Below are positions 1 through 12,363 of a stretch of 64,000 nucleotides of DNA, one piece after another. The stretch comes from Cardinalis cardinalis (lineage: Eukaryota; Chordata; Aves; Passeriformes; Cardinalidae), in contig JACDOX010000140.1 of NCBI GenBank assembly GCA_014549065.1, positions 1,592,180-1,656,179 on the forward strand, written 5' to 3'. A model generated the notes under the pieces. That model was not told the origin of the DNA and did no database searches. It saw only the letters and a list, made by a program, of their open reading frames with translations. The position numbers were made by a program, and so were the translations under genes. How positions within the stretch are numbered: position 1 is the stretch's first letter; the number at the start of each line of letters is the position of its first letter.

Positions 1-978
1 TTTGCAACATTTGCATTCAATATTGTGCATCTGAATCATTGTAAATATAAATACATAAAATAAATGTAAATTAATACATTCTTTTTGAGAAACGTAAGGA
101 AAGGAAAGGGTTAAGTCTCAAATTTGTATGTGCTGAGTAACTACACACTTCAATGAGGAGGAAATCTGGTAAACAATTCCAAAGCTGACATACTTTGCCT
201 TTTAAGAGACTGCAGCAGACCCAACAGAGCTGCTTTAAAACTGGTTCCTAGTCAGCCTGATAGTCTGTGCCTGCATTGGGAAATTATTTCAGAGAACTCT
301 GCCATGCCTGTGTAACTGCATCAGCTACCCAGGCTTGCTCTGATCATATTCTGATTGAAATGGCTTTTCCTTCTAGGAATAGCAATATATAAACAGTCAC
401 CTAACATTTCAACAACGTCCAAAGACTTCAGCATAGCAGTACTTGGCAATTATACCTCCCTTCTCTGAATGCTGAGTTTACACAAGAATCTAAAACTCTG
501 GGTGCTCTCTACACAATGTAAAAAGTTGATTTTGGATTCTTAGAGGAAATTTCCATTGAGCTTTCCCATATTTATTCTTGCTGGATGAAAGAACTGTTGT
601 ATTTCAGAAATTTACAGAAATAGATTCTTTCTTGGTAAGCAATCAAAAGCTGTCATATCTATGTACATGCCTTGTGCAACTGAAGAATTTTTTCTTTAGG
701 AATTTAAATGATGGAGAAAAGCTCTGAACCAAGAAATGATCTAATAGAGATTCTGAGATAATGTTTTTAATGATAGTATGAGCATTACAATAGAAGCAGA
801 ACCTCATCATATTCCCAGCATAAGTAACCTTCTATCTGTACAGGTCCAAATTCCTTCTCTNACCAACTCTCTGAAGGATCCTTTCTTCCTTCATCCCCCT
901 CAACATTTAGGAAGACCAGACAGACTGGTCTTCTAAATTATGTTTATGTAACAATGTGGTGTAGGTAGGTAGGTGCAT

Positions 979-1004
979 GTACAGATCTGCTATCAGATCT
1001 GTAC
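979..1004. repeat. short perfect inverted repeat (11-bp arms, 4-nt loop)
   Basis: Left arm GTACAGATCTG at 979-989, loop CTAT, right arm CAGATCTGTAC at 994-1004. It follows a short GTAG/TAGG simple repeat at 961-974. It may be a chance palindrome or a foldback; no function can be assigned. Confidence 0.6.
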
Positions 1005-2187
1005 TGTTTACTTCTACAATAATACTCTTCATTAAACTGGCAGATTTAAAGCTTAATATTCAGAGTAAGTAATGCAATCTTGAGTTGAGTCTCAATAGTT
1101 GATTATTACAAAAAATGTCAATTATACAGATGAGCTTCAAACCAGTGAGTCAAGTTACTTTGCAGCTGGTTCACTTGAGAAATGATGCTTAATCAGATGG
1201 TCAGCTGGTCAGCCACGAATGTTTATTCTAAAATTGCAAACTATTACTTCAGGATGAAAACCTTTTCCTGAGCCAGAGTCCTTCTGTGACTGTAAGCACA
1301 TCATGTGAGCCCATAAAGTCTTCTAAAAACACATAAGGGAGTCATAGAAGATGACCTCATTTAACAATTCCATGAGAAACCTACTTTTTGAACGCTAAAT
1401 TAATTTTGCTGTTCCTTGCCTCAAGAGATAACTTGCAAGCCAGGCACTGCAAACTCATTTCACAAGATAAAGTATAACTGAATATTGGAAAACATCCTTA
1501 CAGACATAAACTAAATATGACACTGCTTTACAAACTGCAGTGAGATAAATATGATCTGCAGCAAATCAGTAATTTTTAACTCATTTACTTCCAAGTCTGT
1601 TTCTAATGGGATCTGTATTAAACTATGAAATAGCAAATATTTCCTGAGCTGTGGGAAGAGGCAGTATTAAAAAATATTCTGAAATAAAAAATCATTGTGA
1701 AAGAAAAACAGTCACTTCTCTGTAAAGACCACACGTTCATATGAGTCAGCATAAAGCAGATATAGACAGCTCTTACAGATAAGAATACTTTTTTTAAGGT
1801 ATGATCAGACTATACCTTGTTCCTTGATCGCAACTTCTTGAAAAAAAATCAATCAAAATTGTAAGATGATATAGCCTGAACTAAATCTTACATCTTTGAC
1901 TCCTTTTCTCCCACAGAATATTAAATTTGATGCTTATATTTTCTTCTCCATCTATCTCATGAAGGATGCTGTTTATGAGGTATGCTGGCATATAAGGCTT
2001 AATGCTAACTAAGTGATGGTCCAGAATGCAATTTTAAACTAAATTATATTGGTTGCTTTGCATAGTTGGTTTTGGAATAATTTAGAAAAGGTTTTTCTCA
2101 GGGGGAAAAAAAAATCTATCTCTGTAACGGCACAGTGGAAGACTGCATTGTGGGTATTTTTCTTAAGCAGCAAAGAANCTGTTAAAG

Positions 2188-2266
2188 ATCATAGAACCAC
2201 TGCATGATTTGGATTGTAAGGGACCTTANAGATCATTTAATTCCAACCCTGCTGCAAAGGAGACAT
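2188..2266 (-). mobile_element. CR1 LINE 3'-end fragment, minus orientation
   Basis: The plus strand reads like the reverse complement of a CR1 3' end: a start resembling ATCATAGAATCA, then a degraded form of GGTTGGAAGGGACCTTAAAG and TTCCAACCCTGC. The fragment stops abruptly at about 2266, where a CR1 piece in the opposite orientation begins. CR1 elements are the dominant LINEs of bird genomes and are usually 5'-truncated like this one. Confidence 0.75.
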
Positions 2267-2710
2267 TGAGGTGCTGGAACACATCCAGAGAAGGGCTAAA
2301 GAGGTGATGAAGGCTCTGGAGCACAAGTCGTGGGAGGAGTGGCTGAGGGAATTGAGGTTGTTTAGCCCTGAGGAGGCTCAGGATAACCTTATCACTCTGC
2401 CTTATCAACTTATCAACTGCCTGAAAGGAGGCTGTAGCCAGGCAGGGGTTGGCCTCTTCTGGCAGGCAATGAACAGGATAAGAGAAAATAGTCTCAAGCT
2501 GTGTCAGGGAGTTTCAGGTTGGACATCAAGAAGAATTCTTCACTGAAAAGGTGGTTAAGCATTGGAACAGGCTGTCCGGGGGGGGGAGTCACCATCCCTG
2601 GAAGCATTCAAGAAATGTGCTATGGTTTAGTTGACATGGTGGTTCTCAGTCAAAAATTGGACTCAATGACATTGGAGGTCTTTTGAAAACTTAACAATTC
2701 CATGACTCTA
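2267..2710 (+). mobile_element. CR1 LINE 3' fragment, plus orientation
   Basis: This segment follows the CR1 3' region block by block: GAACACATCCAGAGAAGGGC, TCTGGAGCACAAGTC, TGGCTGAGGGA, TTGTTTAGCCCTGAGGAGGC, CTGCCTGAAAGGAGGCTGTA, AAGAATTCTTCACTGAAAAG, GCATTGGAACAGGCTGTCC, GTCACCATCCCTGGAAGCAT, then TTGGACTCAATGAC and a degraded terminal ATTCTATG-type tail near 2700-2709. The coding potential is decayed. Together with the preceding minus piece it makes an inverted or nested CR1 pair. Confidence 0.9.
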
Positions 2711-3622
2711 ATTAAACTGGGTGTTTTCCTCCACAGATGCCTCACATATCCGGGAGAAAGGGAAAAGTACGTGCATGGGCAGAGGTGCTCCTTGTGAAAT
2801 ATTTTATATGCAAAGAATATCAAAATGAGGAGTAATGAGACCAGTGTAAGCAAAGACTTAATTTCCAGACACATTTAGCACTTCCTGGAAAGCCAATAAA
2901 ATCACCATGGTGGTAAATACAGGGGCAGAAAAAAGGAGATGAGTTCTCTTACTAAGGAAGGCACCTAAAAGCCACAGATCATTACATAGGTTTAAATAAG
3001 GATTCTTGAGGTATTTTTGAACTTTTTAATATGCACAGAAGTGGGAATTCTTGTTTTCTGCAGTTGACCAGATGGTCCTGACTCATTATGTCAGTCGCAA
3101 GGCCAAAATGATTCTCACATTAAGGACAAAACCTTGAAGCCATAAATCTCTCTGAAATATCTCCTGCTGCGGAATTTGTAAGCAGTCATTTGTTCCCTAA
3201 CATCTTGCAAGCTTCTTACTTTTGATCAATGCCTTCACTCTAAAAAACCTATTTCTGTTANCAGCTACAGCTCATTTATCTCTTTCTTTGCCAGAAATTT
3301 CTGCAGAAGACTCCAAAGTGTTGTTCCAGTTTGCACATGAAGGCAGTGATATGCACAATGTTCTCAAACAGCAACTCACACTCAGTGAGTTGATGTTCAA
3401 GAGGCAGAGTGAAACAGAAGTATCCATCCTTCTTTCATACCACTTCCTCATCATTTTATAAATACAGATATTGTACACAGAATAAAAACACTCCAGGAAC
3501 NAACCTATGAAGCAAGAAATCATTAAGCAGTGAAACAGGCACTTTGATGATTTGTGATAATTTTAAAGATACCAGTAGATACGCATAGAATGCATCCTTA
3601 GTTTGTACACATATTGTTTGAA

Positions 3623-3655
3623 CATATATATATATGTGTGTGTATGTATGTATAA
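3623..3655. repeat. compound TA/TG/TATG microsatellite
   Basis: (AT)n passes into (TG)n and then TATG/TATA repeats over about 33 bp inside intron 3. It is a simple repeat and likely length-polymorphic. Confidence 0.8.
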
Positions 3656-4080
3656 AATACCAATTACATAAATATTTATACAGGAAAAAGTTTATGCTTC
3701 TCAAGTTTCTAAGACAAAACTAAAACTAAAGTTCCATTCTTCTTCTGTCTTCTTCTAATATGCAGCTAGGATTCTAAACCAATATAATAGTAACACTATA
3801 CAGTATAATACAGTACATATACTATACAGTTTAATAGTTATAATCAGTCAATAAGATTAAAAATATACTCATGTTTTAATGCAAATCAACCAACCCTTTG
3901 CCTTCTTAACGTAGATAAGAAATGCACAAATTATTGTTTAATGTAGACCAGAAGTGTAGCTTGGATGATCTCAATTACTGCAGTTGTGGCTTACATGCAG
4001 CTGTTAAAAAACTCCTACAGAAATCTGCCAAGAGGAAAATAAGATTCAATTACTTTTATTTGAAGTATAAACTCACATAC

Positions 4081-4230
4081 CTTGGCCTCCGGAATGCTAA
4101 ACCATATTGTTGGCAAGCCAGTCCCACAGTGGGAGTATAAACAATAGGCATGAACTTTTCAATGTCAGAAGCCAGCACTTTATAGAAAAGCTTTTCATTT
4201 CGATCCTGAAGACTCATTAGCAGCATGTAT
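4081..4230 (-). CDS. ME1: ME1 exon 3, carrying the catalytic Tyr motif YTPTVG
   Basis: On the minus strand the acceptor CTCCACAG leads into a 150-bp exon. It completes the split Arg and reads YMLLMSLQDRNEKLFYKVL, then ASDIEKFMPIVYTPTVGLA, then CQQYGLAFRRP plus two bases of an Arg codon, ending at the donor AAG|GTATGTGAG (phase 2). DRNEKLFY and MPIVYTPTVGLACQQY are signature blocks of the malic enzyme family. The Tyr of YTPTVG (residue 91 from the MKRGY start) corresponds to the catalytic tyrosine of malic enzymes. The next exon should begin by completing Arg and reading GLFITIHDRGH; it is not found in 1-4080, so it lies beyond the left edge. The frame is intact. Confidence 0.97.
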
Positions 4231-5080
4231 CTGTGGAGAATTACATAAAATTAGACAGACATCAAGGGAACATATAAAGTAGATTTAGAAATAGATTTGG
4301 TGTTTGGATAGTTAAAATAAGGTTTGTTCTACAATAGCCTCTGTCTTATTGAAAGCATTCAAATTCCTCCTAGTCTTAACAGCACAAATGGTTCAGAAAC
4401 AAGTATAACAAACTGGTTGACACAGAGAACCTGAAGCCATCACAAAATTGTCAAACTCTACATACTCAGGAAGATAATCCCTCTCAGGTATAAAGCACTG
4501 TGCTGCAATCATGGATTTGGTCTGTCAGAACCTTATCTGNGTATATTGGTTGTTCCACTTGAAATCAGACCAGCATTAAGTATAACTTAGAACTTACTCG
4601 CTTGCCCAAAGAAAACAGAACTAAAAACATTAAGCTTTGCATGCTCTTTCCTAGATAGAAATTTATCTTAAATCCAGACTAATACTTCAAATAAATACTG
4701 AAAAACAAAGCTTTTGAAAACAAAGCAGACACACATGGCCTCTCATCCCCTAAGTCTATGTTTGACTTGAAACCTGCAATGTTATATCTCCTAACTAAAA
4801 CCAATTTTGAAGTTCTATATTTATTTAAAAAGAAAACCAATGAGAAAAAAAGAACCATATAAACAAGACTGAAAGAAAGTCCATGTTTAGCTTTGTGAAA
4901 AATGCATGTATTTTACGATTGGCTTTTTTGCAAATATTAAAATGAATGTCATATATGTTGTGTTAGAAAGTAATGCTGTATTAATTCTCTTAAGTACTGT
5001 GTTAAATATAATTTTAGGTTATAAAAATTTTTAAAATAGAAACTATGCTACGTAAGATGCTTTATTTAAAAGAAAGGACT

Positions 5081-5508
5081 TGTAGCGAGATAGCAGCCAT
5101 AGGACACCTAAATCTTTCAGGGAAAAGAATTTATTGCCCTCTTATCAGAGGAAATAAACTTCTTCCCGCCTTGAAGGCACTGTTAGGATTAGAAGAGAAA
5201 AGCTGACAATGACCAGACAGAATCCTGTGTTTGAATGGAATTTATGCATCATGTATGAAGTGTATGAATACGCAACGGGCCACTGTTTTTAAGGGTTAAT
5301 CCTTTGTTAGCAGGGTCCTTTTTCAGGCTCANGCTGCCCAGAAAAAGGTACCTGGACATCCATAACTTTTTGTCTTTATTGTCTCATATTGTCCTAATTC
5401 AATTTGTCCAAATTGTTATTACTCTAATTGTGTTACTATTTTTTGGATCATTTTATTACTATTAAACTTTTAAAAATTTTAAAAACCAAGTGATTGGCAT
5501 CTTTCACA
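5081..5508 (+). mobile_element. solo LTR of a bird endogenous retrovirus, plus orientation
   Basis: A segment of about 428 bp begins TGTAGCGAGATAGCAGCC and ends TGGCATCTTTCACA, giving the TG...CA termini expected of an LTR. Inside are a T-rich 3' part with an ATTAAA-type polyadenylation signal at 5461 and blocks such as AAGGGTTAATCCTTTGTTAG and TGTCCTAATTCAATTTGTCC, which I recognise from passerine ERV LTRs. No gag, pol or env sequence adjoins it, so it is a solo LTR. I do not see a clean target-site duplication. It is antisense to ME1. The family assignment is from memory. Confidence 0.7.
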
Positions 5509-8500
5509 TCTTGAACTACTTTTTACTACCATCACACTTCCACTGAATAATTACATTACTGTTTCAAGATCCCCATCAGGAAGCCAAACTCTAGGGCTGA
5601 GCGTGACAAATTATATCAGTCTATGAGAGACTTCAAGTTGTACCAGTTCATACAGGTATGATTGTCACTTTGTGAACACTTAAAATTTAGAAATTTAGTG
5701 AACTTACACCTCATCTATCTATTTACTAGTTTTAGCAATGTTAAGTATTCCTGTAAAAAATAAGTAGTCTTATATACCAATAGGCTTATATAAAATCTTT
5801 AACTTGCATATACAATTTATGTAGTTTTTTTTTAATTTGCAATGGATTACTAATTACTTACACTCAAAAAGTTTAATATGCCCACCATTTTATTACACAA
5901 GTATTGAGGATACATATAAAACATATTCCTTCCAAAAGCCTAGAGATTTGTGTACTTAACTATTATTAATATGATCTTTCCTTCTGCATACTTAGGCATC
6001 ACATGCCCCAGCAAAATCTAATTCATTCTTTAGGAAGACACAAATTTAGTCAGGTAACCAAAGAACAGCTTAGTAAATCTGAATGCATTTCATTCAAGTT
6101 TAGCTTGCGTAACCCTGNCTATCAGGGAAGCACTCCTTTTGAGATCTGTTCTGTAAAACTTTAACAAGCACTATAAGCAAGGCAAGTGAAGCCAGTTTGG
6201 CAGTTGGTGACTCTAATGACGTGACAGAAGTGAGGCAAAACAATATCCCTGCCCTTGTGTCATGAAGGGTATTTTAGACCCTAAACAGGTAAAGATCTAG
6301 AAACTAAAAAGTTGAAGTTTCTCTAAATACCATCACCATGAGACAGCTGGAACCACCTTCCATCATACACATTAGTTTTGAATGTTCTCCAAGGTTAAAT
6401 TATATCCTGCTCTTGTAATTCTCAGCTACAAATATACATACATACAGACCAATTTTCTTTCATATTATTACATTTCCCTAGAGCCTTTCATTTTCCCAGT
6501 ATTTCATTATGATATAGCATATACTGCAATGTCCTTGAATTCTCAGAGCATTTTCTTTATTAAAACTTTTCTCCTGAGGATGGACTATCCCAACATTTAC
6601 CCTGAAATACAAGTTCTTGCCCATGTAGTTGTAAATACACATGAAGACTTTCCTTTTGTTACTAGAGAACATCTAAAGTGATGATAGAGAATATCATGCA
6701 TATTTTTGGCCCCCACTCTATACTGGACATTTCAACACCATGCGAGTCACAGCACCATTCCTAANCAGTTGCCGGGGGGCTTTTTTCATTTTTTTTTATC
6801 AATTTCTTTTAAAAGGAGGTGTGGCCTAAGAGTATAAAATACCTTTTCATCATAATTTCTTAATACTCAGATCAAGCCTAGATTTTAAATGGGGTAAAGA
6901 AGTCTTTCACAAAAGAAACTAAAAGCTTAGCAAAAGGCTTCCTTGGGGCTTCAAAGGAAAAACCTGCAGTTTTAACCATTTGTTAAAACTCTCCACTTCA
7001 TTTTACAGTAGTATAGCGTTAAACTGGGGGTTTATTTTCAGATTTGTATTTATCATGCCACTTTTATACTCATAATACACTAAAGAACTTGCAAAAGGAG
7101 TAACTGCATACTACTTATATTTTCAAATATTACATGCTTGATCATATCCACATAAGTATAAGAAATACTATAATAAAGCGAAAAACATTTCTAGGGAAGT
7201 GCAATTTTTGTCAGGCTTTTTCAATGGCAGGTATATGTCTTCCTTGTCAGCATTGCAATTTGCTTAGTTAAGGGCATCAAATTTCTCAAAATTTCTTTCT
7301 AAAGGGAAAACCAAAAATGCTTCATACTCAATGTAGGGTTGTTTATAAAGCATTAGACAACAAGTATGCATCGTTTAGCAACATGCAAGCATCTACACAA
7401 CTAAAAGCATGAAGTATCTTTCAGCACTGTGTTTAAAAATATATTTAAAATTCAGTATTTAATGGAATCTTTTACTGAAACCCATATTTAATAAAAAACA
7501 TAATGAAAACAAGTAACAAAACAGTGAAAACAATCATTTGTGCTATAAAAAGGGAGAAAAGTATTGTCTGTCCTCAGACAAGGAGTCTTGAATGAAGATT
7601 TCGGGGAAGAGTTTCCGAGGACAAAAACCAAGGTCTGGCAAGTCAGACAGAGGACACTGCCAAGCATTCAAATTTCAGCATGTCACTCTTCTCCCCGGTC
7701 TTTACTTCACCTAAGAATATTCCATACCAGTCTGCTACTATNAAGGGAATGAAATACAGTAGCAACAAAAGGATGCAACCCACATATCATCCAGAATCCA
7801 AAAGAAAACTGATTTAACTACCAGAAAGTTACTGATGATTTTTAGAATAACTGGCCCAACTATCACTGGCACGCACTTTACAAGGCCAAATGGAGAGGTG
7901 AAAATAGAATAAATCCTACATTTTTTTCTCTTATCTTGAAAAATATGAGAGCAAATAAAGAAGGTGGGAGGAAAGGCTATTATTTTTAATCTGTGTAAGA
8001 CACTTAGCTCTATTACTCTGCTTCATCAGTATTTACATAAAAATTCATTAAAGACAGGGAACTTTAAGGAAAAAATAAAATAAGACAGTCTTCTCTGGAA
8101 AAGCAATTTGATGACCCCTCTCTAGTGTTAACACATCTAGTATAACATTTTACAGCATGACTCTTAGAAGAAAGAAAAGCTCAGGCAGAAGATGTCACCA
8201 TGACAGAAGCAACAATTTTAGTACCAATACAGAGCAAGAAGAAAGACAATTAAGAACATACAGGGGAGAAAAAAAGAAAAATTACTTGCAGAAGCCATCA
8301 CAGCTTTTCCAAATTAAGTCAGAGGAATAGAATTTTTTCCTCTTACTGGTGTCCTTTTTGCCCAGCATACCAGGCAATTGACTTGCTGTTGTTCCACATT
8401 CATTTTGTACATGAACTCTTGGTATTTCAGAGTACAACAATTTCATGCTGCAAGTTCACAAAGGCATTTCAGCAGTGCCAGAACATGTCATGCCACGGCA

Positions 8501-9639
8501 CCAGCTAGCAACTTAGCTTTATGAATTTACACACACACTCTTTCCAAGCAAAATCAGGCCCATCTTGCCAATGTAAAATGCTGCCATACACAGCATTAAT
8601 GTTTCATCAGATGATTCCCTTCTGTCTAAGGTATTTAACAGCTCCCACTTCTGCAGTATCTAAATGCCTGCACTTAATCTTTTGTATTTAGACGTCAAAC
8701 ACACAAGTACACACCTACTGCCAAGCTCCAGAAGGAAGACAACAGCCTCCCCTCACCTCTTTTCAAAAACTGTTTCTATGGGAGCAAAGACTATGCCAGA
8801 CGTATACTGCAAGAACATGGGAGTTCTGAAATTAGGACATTTACACTCAGTAGAAGACAATAACTGCATGCTCTTACACAAGACTGCCCTTAAGCACCTG
8901 CCTTTACAGGGATCCCTTGAGATTTCAAGTTCCAGTTANAACAGCCAAAGTTTCTGACATTCCTCATCAGTGAAGAGATTCAAGGTATAATTGTGGCAGG
9001 ATCACATTCACTCTTCTTTAAAATTCTTTGATACAATTATAAATATAGGAGACCAGAGTTCACATATTGCCTTGAGGACTGAGCTCACCGCATGTAATGC
9101 ACGTGTTCTGCANGCAGGCTCTTTATGCACATACTCCAATGAAATAGTCAGACACTTGACTTACAAACACACCTGCAAGTCACATTTTGCACATGCAGAT
9201 TTTTGNACTCTCAATTCACAGACAAATTTTATCTATAAAGGAGCCCAAGATGTCAATGTTTAAAATCTAAAAAAGGAAGAATCTTCTTCATGCAAATGTT
9301 ACCAAGTCTTTCCATCAGTGGTCTCAAATGCAGATCTCTGCATGTAAAACAGTGTTATTTTGCTAAAAAAATAGAGAAAACATCACAGCTATATAAAANC
9401 CCAATAATACATGACGAAAATATTTTTTATCAAAACACAGCATGATATGAATTTAGATCTACTGGGATTTTAGAAAGAGTATAAATATGATTTCCTAAAG
9501 AAAAAATTCTGCTTGGGGGGTACTTGCGGATTTATATAATTTAATATTCCTAAGGGACAACCTGACTTTATTTGCACCAATCCAAGATTATCCCTGAGAA
9601 TACTTATTTCTTAAGTATTACNGACCTGTGTTATGAAAG

Positions 9640-9790
9640 CATACACTAGCTNAGGTTGGAAGGGACCCCTGGAGATTGCCTCATCTGATTCCCTAGTCAA
9701 AGCAGAGTCAACTAGAGCAGTTTGCCCAGGACCATGTTCAGTCAGGTTTGGAATAACTCCCATGGATGGAGATCCCACCACAGCTTCTCC
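9640..9790 (-). mobile_element. old CR1 LINE 3' fragment, minus orientation
   Basis: The plus strand carries the diverged reverse complement of a CR1 3' end: AGGTTGGAAGGGACCCCTGG, then a TCATCTGATTCCCTAGTCAA-type segment, then ATGGATGGAGATCCCACCAC. The match is patchy, so the copy is old. Both ends are approximate. Confidence 0.7.
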
Positions 9791-12229
9791 AACATTACAA
9801 ATGGGGCCACAACGTTTATTCACACTATAAGGNGAAGGAGAAGATTCAAATATTTGGACCAAAAATTACAGCTGANAAAATAGCACAGACACACGTCACA
9901 GAGTAAAACTGAAAAATAAACACAGCTCTTCACTTTTTTTATATGTTAATTTCTAAAATCTTATTTGAAGTATTCTGACTAGTAGACACATCAGTGAGAA
10001 AACAGCCTAAGTTGTAATAGTTTCAAACTATTTCTGTGAATGGAAGACTTGCTGGTTTTCTCAGTTGAACCGCATCACTAAAACCAAATTGACAAGAATA
10101 AATTTGTACTGCAAAGCTGCACAGTACAATATAACCTTTATACTAAAGCAGGCATTATAATAAAACTGGCTTTATAGCATAAAATGGCAAGCTACAGTCT
10201 AATGCTCAAGACACATGAATGGAANAATTTAATGTTAGCGCTTCTGTTTTACAGATGTCTGGTCACAGAAGCAGGAAACTATTTTCTTCCTGACCAAACT
10301 ATGTATTTGGAAAAGAGAAAATGCCAAAGAAGACTCAGAGGTGGGAAAGAGTGACACCAATTTTTTGTTTAATTAAGTATTTACAGACCTTAAGGTTAAC
10401 AGAGGCAGTTATGGAACAATATTTCCTGAAGCAAATGTTCNTGGTTACATTTATTTGTAACCAAATTATATTTCTTTATAGTTTTGTATTATTTTTGTCT
10501 ATCATACACAGCTTAGTTACACTTTAGAAAAATATTTCCTTCCCCACCCCCAAGACAGACAGGTTTATCTTTCCTTATTTTTTAACATAATAAAGAAAGC
10601 TGAAAAGTACTGCCACAATACTTGGAGACAGTTATTTTTGATTTATTATTCCCAGTGCAATCAAAACTTCAGCATACAGTGTTTTCCTGCAGTTCAAAGG
10701 GCACATCATCCAAAGTTTCAATAATCTGTCATTTAAAACTGATAGATTAATTCTTTCTTCCCTTCCTGAAGATATTTTTCATTTTGGCAAAAAGCCACTT
10801 GAATATCCAGAATTTTTTGCTAACAAAAATAAAGAATTGAGACATAAAAATACTGCTATGTTGAATAGCTAGATCTGTGGCATTCCATCTGTGATGTTTT
10901 GAGAAGCAGGAGTGTTTTTCTGCTATGACCTGACGTAAGCGCAAAATTGTTTTCTAGTTAAAAAACATATATAACAATAGGGTAAGACCTTTTTTCCTAT
11001 NGTTTGCAAGCTGTAGGTGAAGAGAAATTCTGGCAATTCAAGCTGAAACAAGCAGTTGGAACTGCTTTAAATGTCCTGAAACACAAGAAAAAATTAGCTG
11101 TATCATGAAGGGACTACCTCAACACAGAGTTAAGGAGGAGATGGGGACAGAAGGACAAAGAAAATTTTCTCCTATGATAACATCAATGGTTGAATCAGGG
11201 GGCTTCATGAAATTTTACACTTTTCTATATGCAGGAACTNATAAATATTCCAGCCTGGGAAGCCACTACTCTGTGATAACAACTGATAATGGCCTTCCTG
11301 AGAGCACTGGAGAATAGTTAACCGACAAAAGACACCACAATTGCAAGCTCTTCACTTGCAAGAAAGGCTGTCCTCATCCTACCCTGACTCCATAAAAAAC
11401 AAAGGTTGTGGCAACTTCAAATTATAAAAAAGCCTTGTCACCAACAGATGGGTATCTAGAGGCCGTATATTACATACTGATAGGAAGACATCCCATGACA
11501 GAGAAGAGGAAGGCAGAGGGGGAAGAAATGAAGAAACAAATTTCTGTTCTAGAACCTATAAAATACAAATTTTTAGGAAAAAAATGAAGCATTCATAAAT
11601 ATTTAAAACCCTACTGTCATCTTATTGTGAAAGTCCCATACCTTCTTGGTGATTTCTCATGAGCATCTCCTCACANCACAACCAACAAACTCCAATTCTC
11701 ACCTCAACCACATAACCCACTCTTCTGTAGTACTCTTCTTATTAGACACAGCTGTGGACTATTAAGGGCAGGCCTGTTCCTAATCTTTGGTGATTAGCAC
11801 AGCTGCAACTCCTCAGGTGTGAGATTACCTTCTGCACTATTCTCTTATATTCTATCCCTCCACAAAGCCCTTTCCAGATTTTTTNAATTAAAAATACAAA
11901 GCACAGCAATACTATGTTACATATTAGTTTTANAACATTTTTCAAATGTACTACTTTTTAATGCATATGTACCTATATGCATGTAAAGTCATTACTGACT
12001 TTTAGTTTCACATGAGTTCATTTGCTTCCAGTGACCTTTATCACCTGGTGATAATGACCAGTATCATTTGCTTATCAAAGAAAATTCATGTAAACAGCTC
12101 TGGAAGATTAGAATTTTAAAGTAGAAGTTGATTATTTTTTTTTAATGCAAAAGTGAAATTTTTTTAATGAAAGTGACCCATGAATTGGTGAGTAGGATAA
12201 AGGGATAAAGTTTCACAGCCATACTTTAC

Positions 12230-12363
12230 CTGTCTAGGTCACATGTCAGCCTTTCAAAATTCTTAAGAATTGTATAAACCTGAGCATCTTGACCAAGAAA
12301 GCAAGGTGGCAATAATCCATGAATATTCAGTTGTTGCCTCTCCTCCAAGGTAAAAGCCATGCC
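12230..12363 (-). CDS. ME1: ME1 exon 2
   Basis: Read on the minus strand, a T-rich tract and TAG acceptor precede GGC ATG GCT TTT, giving GMAFTLEERQQLNIHGLLPP and then CFLGQDAQVYTILKNFERL, ending in CDLD plus two bases of an Arg codon before the donor AG|GTAAAG (phase 2). TLEERQQLNIHGLLPP is a hallmark block of the malic enzyme N-terminal domain (PF00390) in animal ME1 and ME2. The CFLGQDAQVY version matches what I recall of bird ME1. Length is 134 bp. It joins exon 1 in phase 0 (NK|GMAF), and its split Arg codon is completed by exon 3. No stop or frameshift interrupts it. It corresponds to residues 16-60, counting from the MKRGY methionine. Confidence 0.97.

Larger units (their letters stand above)
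1..4080 (-). other. ME1: ME1 intron 3, partial
   Basis: Non-coding, AT-rich intronic DNA. Apart from the CR1 pair near 2.2-2.7 kb, a short hairpin at 979-1004 and a TA/TG microsatellite near 3.63 kb, I see nothing with gene structure. No segment resembles the expected exon 4 (LFITIHDRGH region) on the minus strand. Confidence 0.8.
4231..12229 (-). other. ME1: ME1 intron 2
   Basis: About 8 kb of AT-rich intron between exons 2 and 3. It contains the LTR at 5081-5508 and a CR1 fragment near 9.64-9.79 kb. The remainder shows scattered short chance open frames (fewer than 100 codons) without family resemblance, splice support or codon bias. I see no RNA gene. Confidence 0.85.

Noticed and set aside
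1..4080. ME1 exon 4
   Set aside because: I looked for the continuation beginning GLFITIHDRGH on the minus strand and did not find it; it must lie left of the window.
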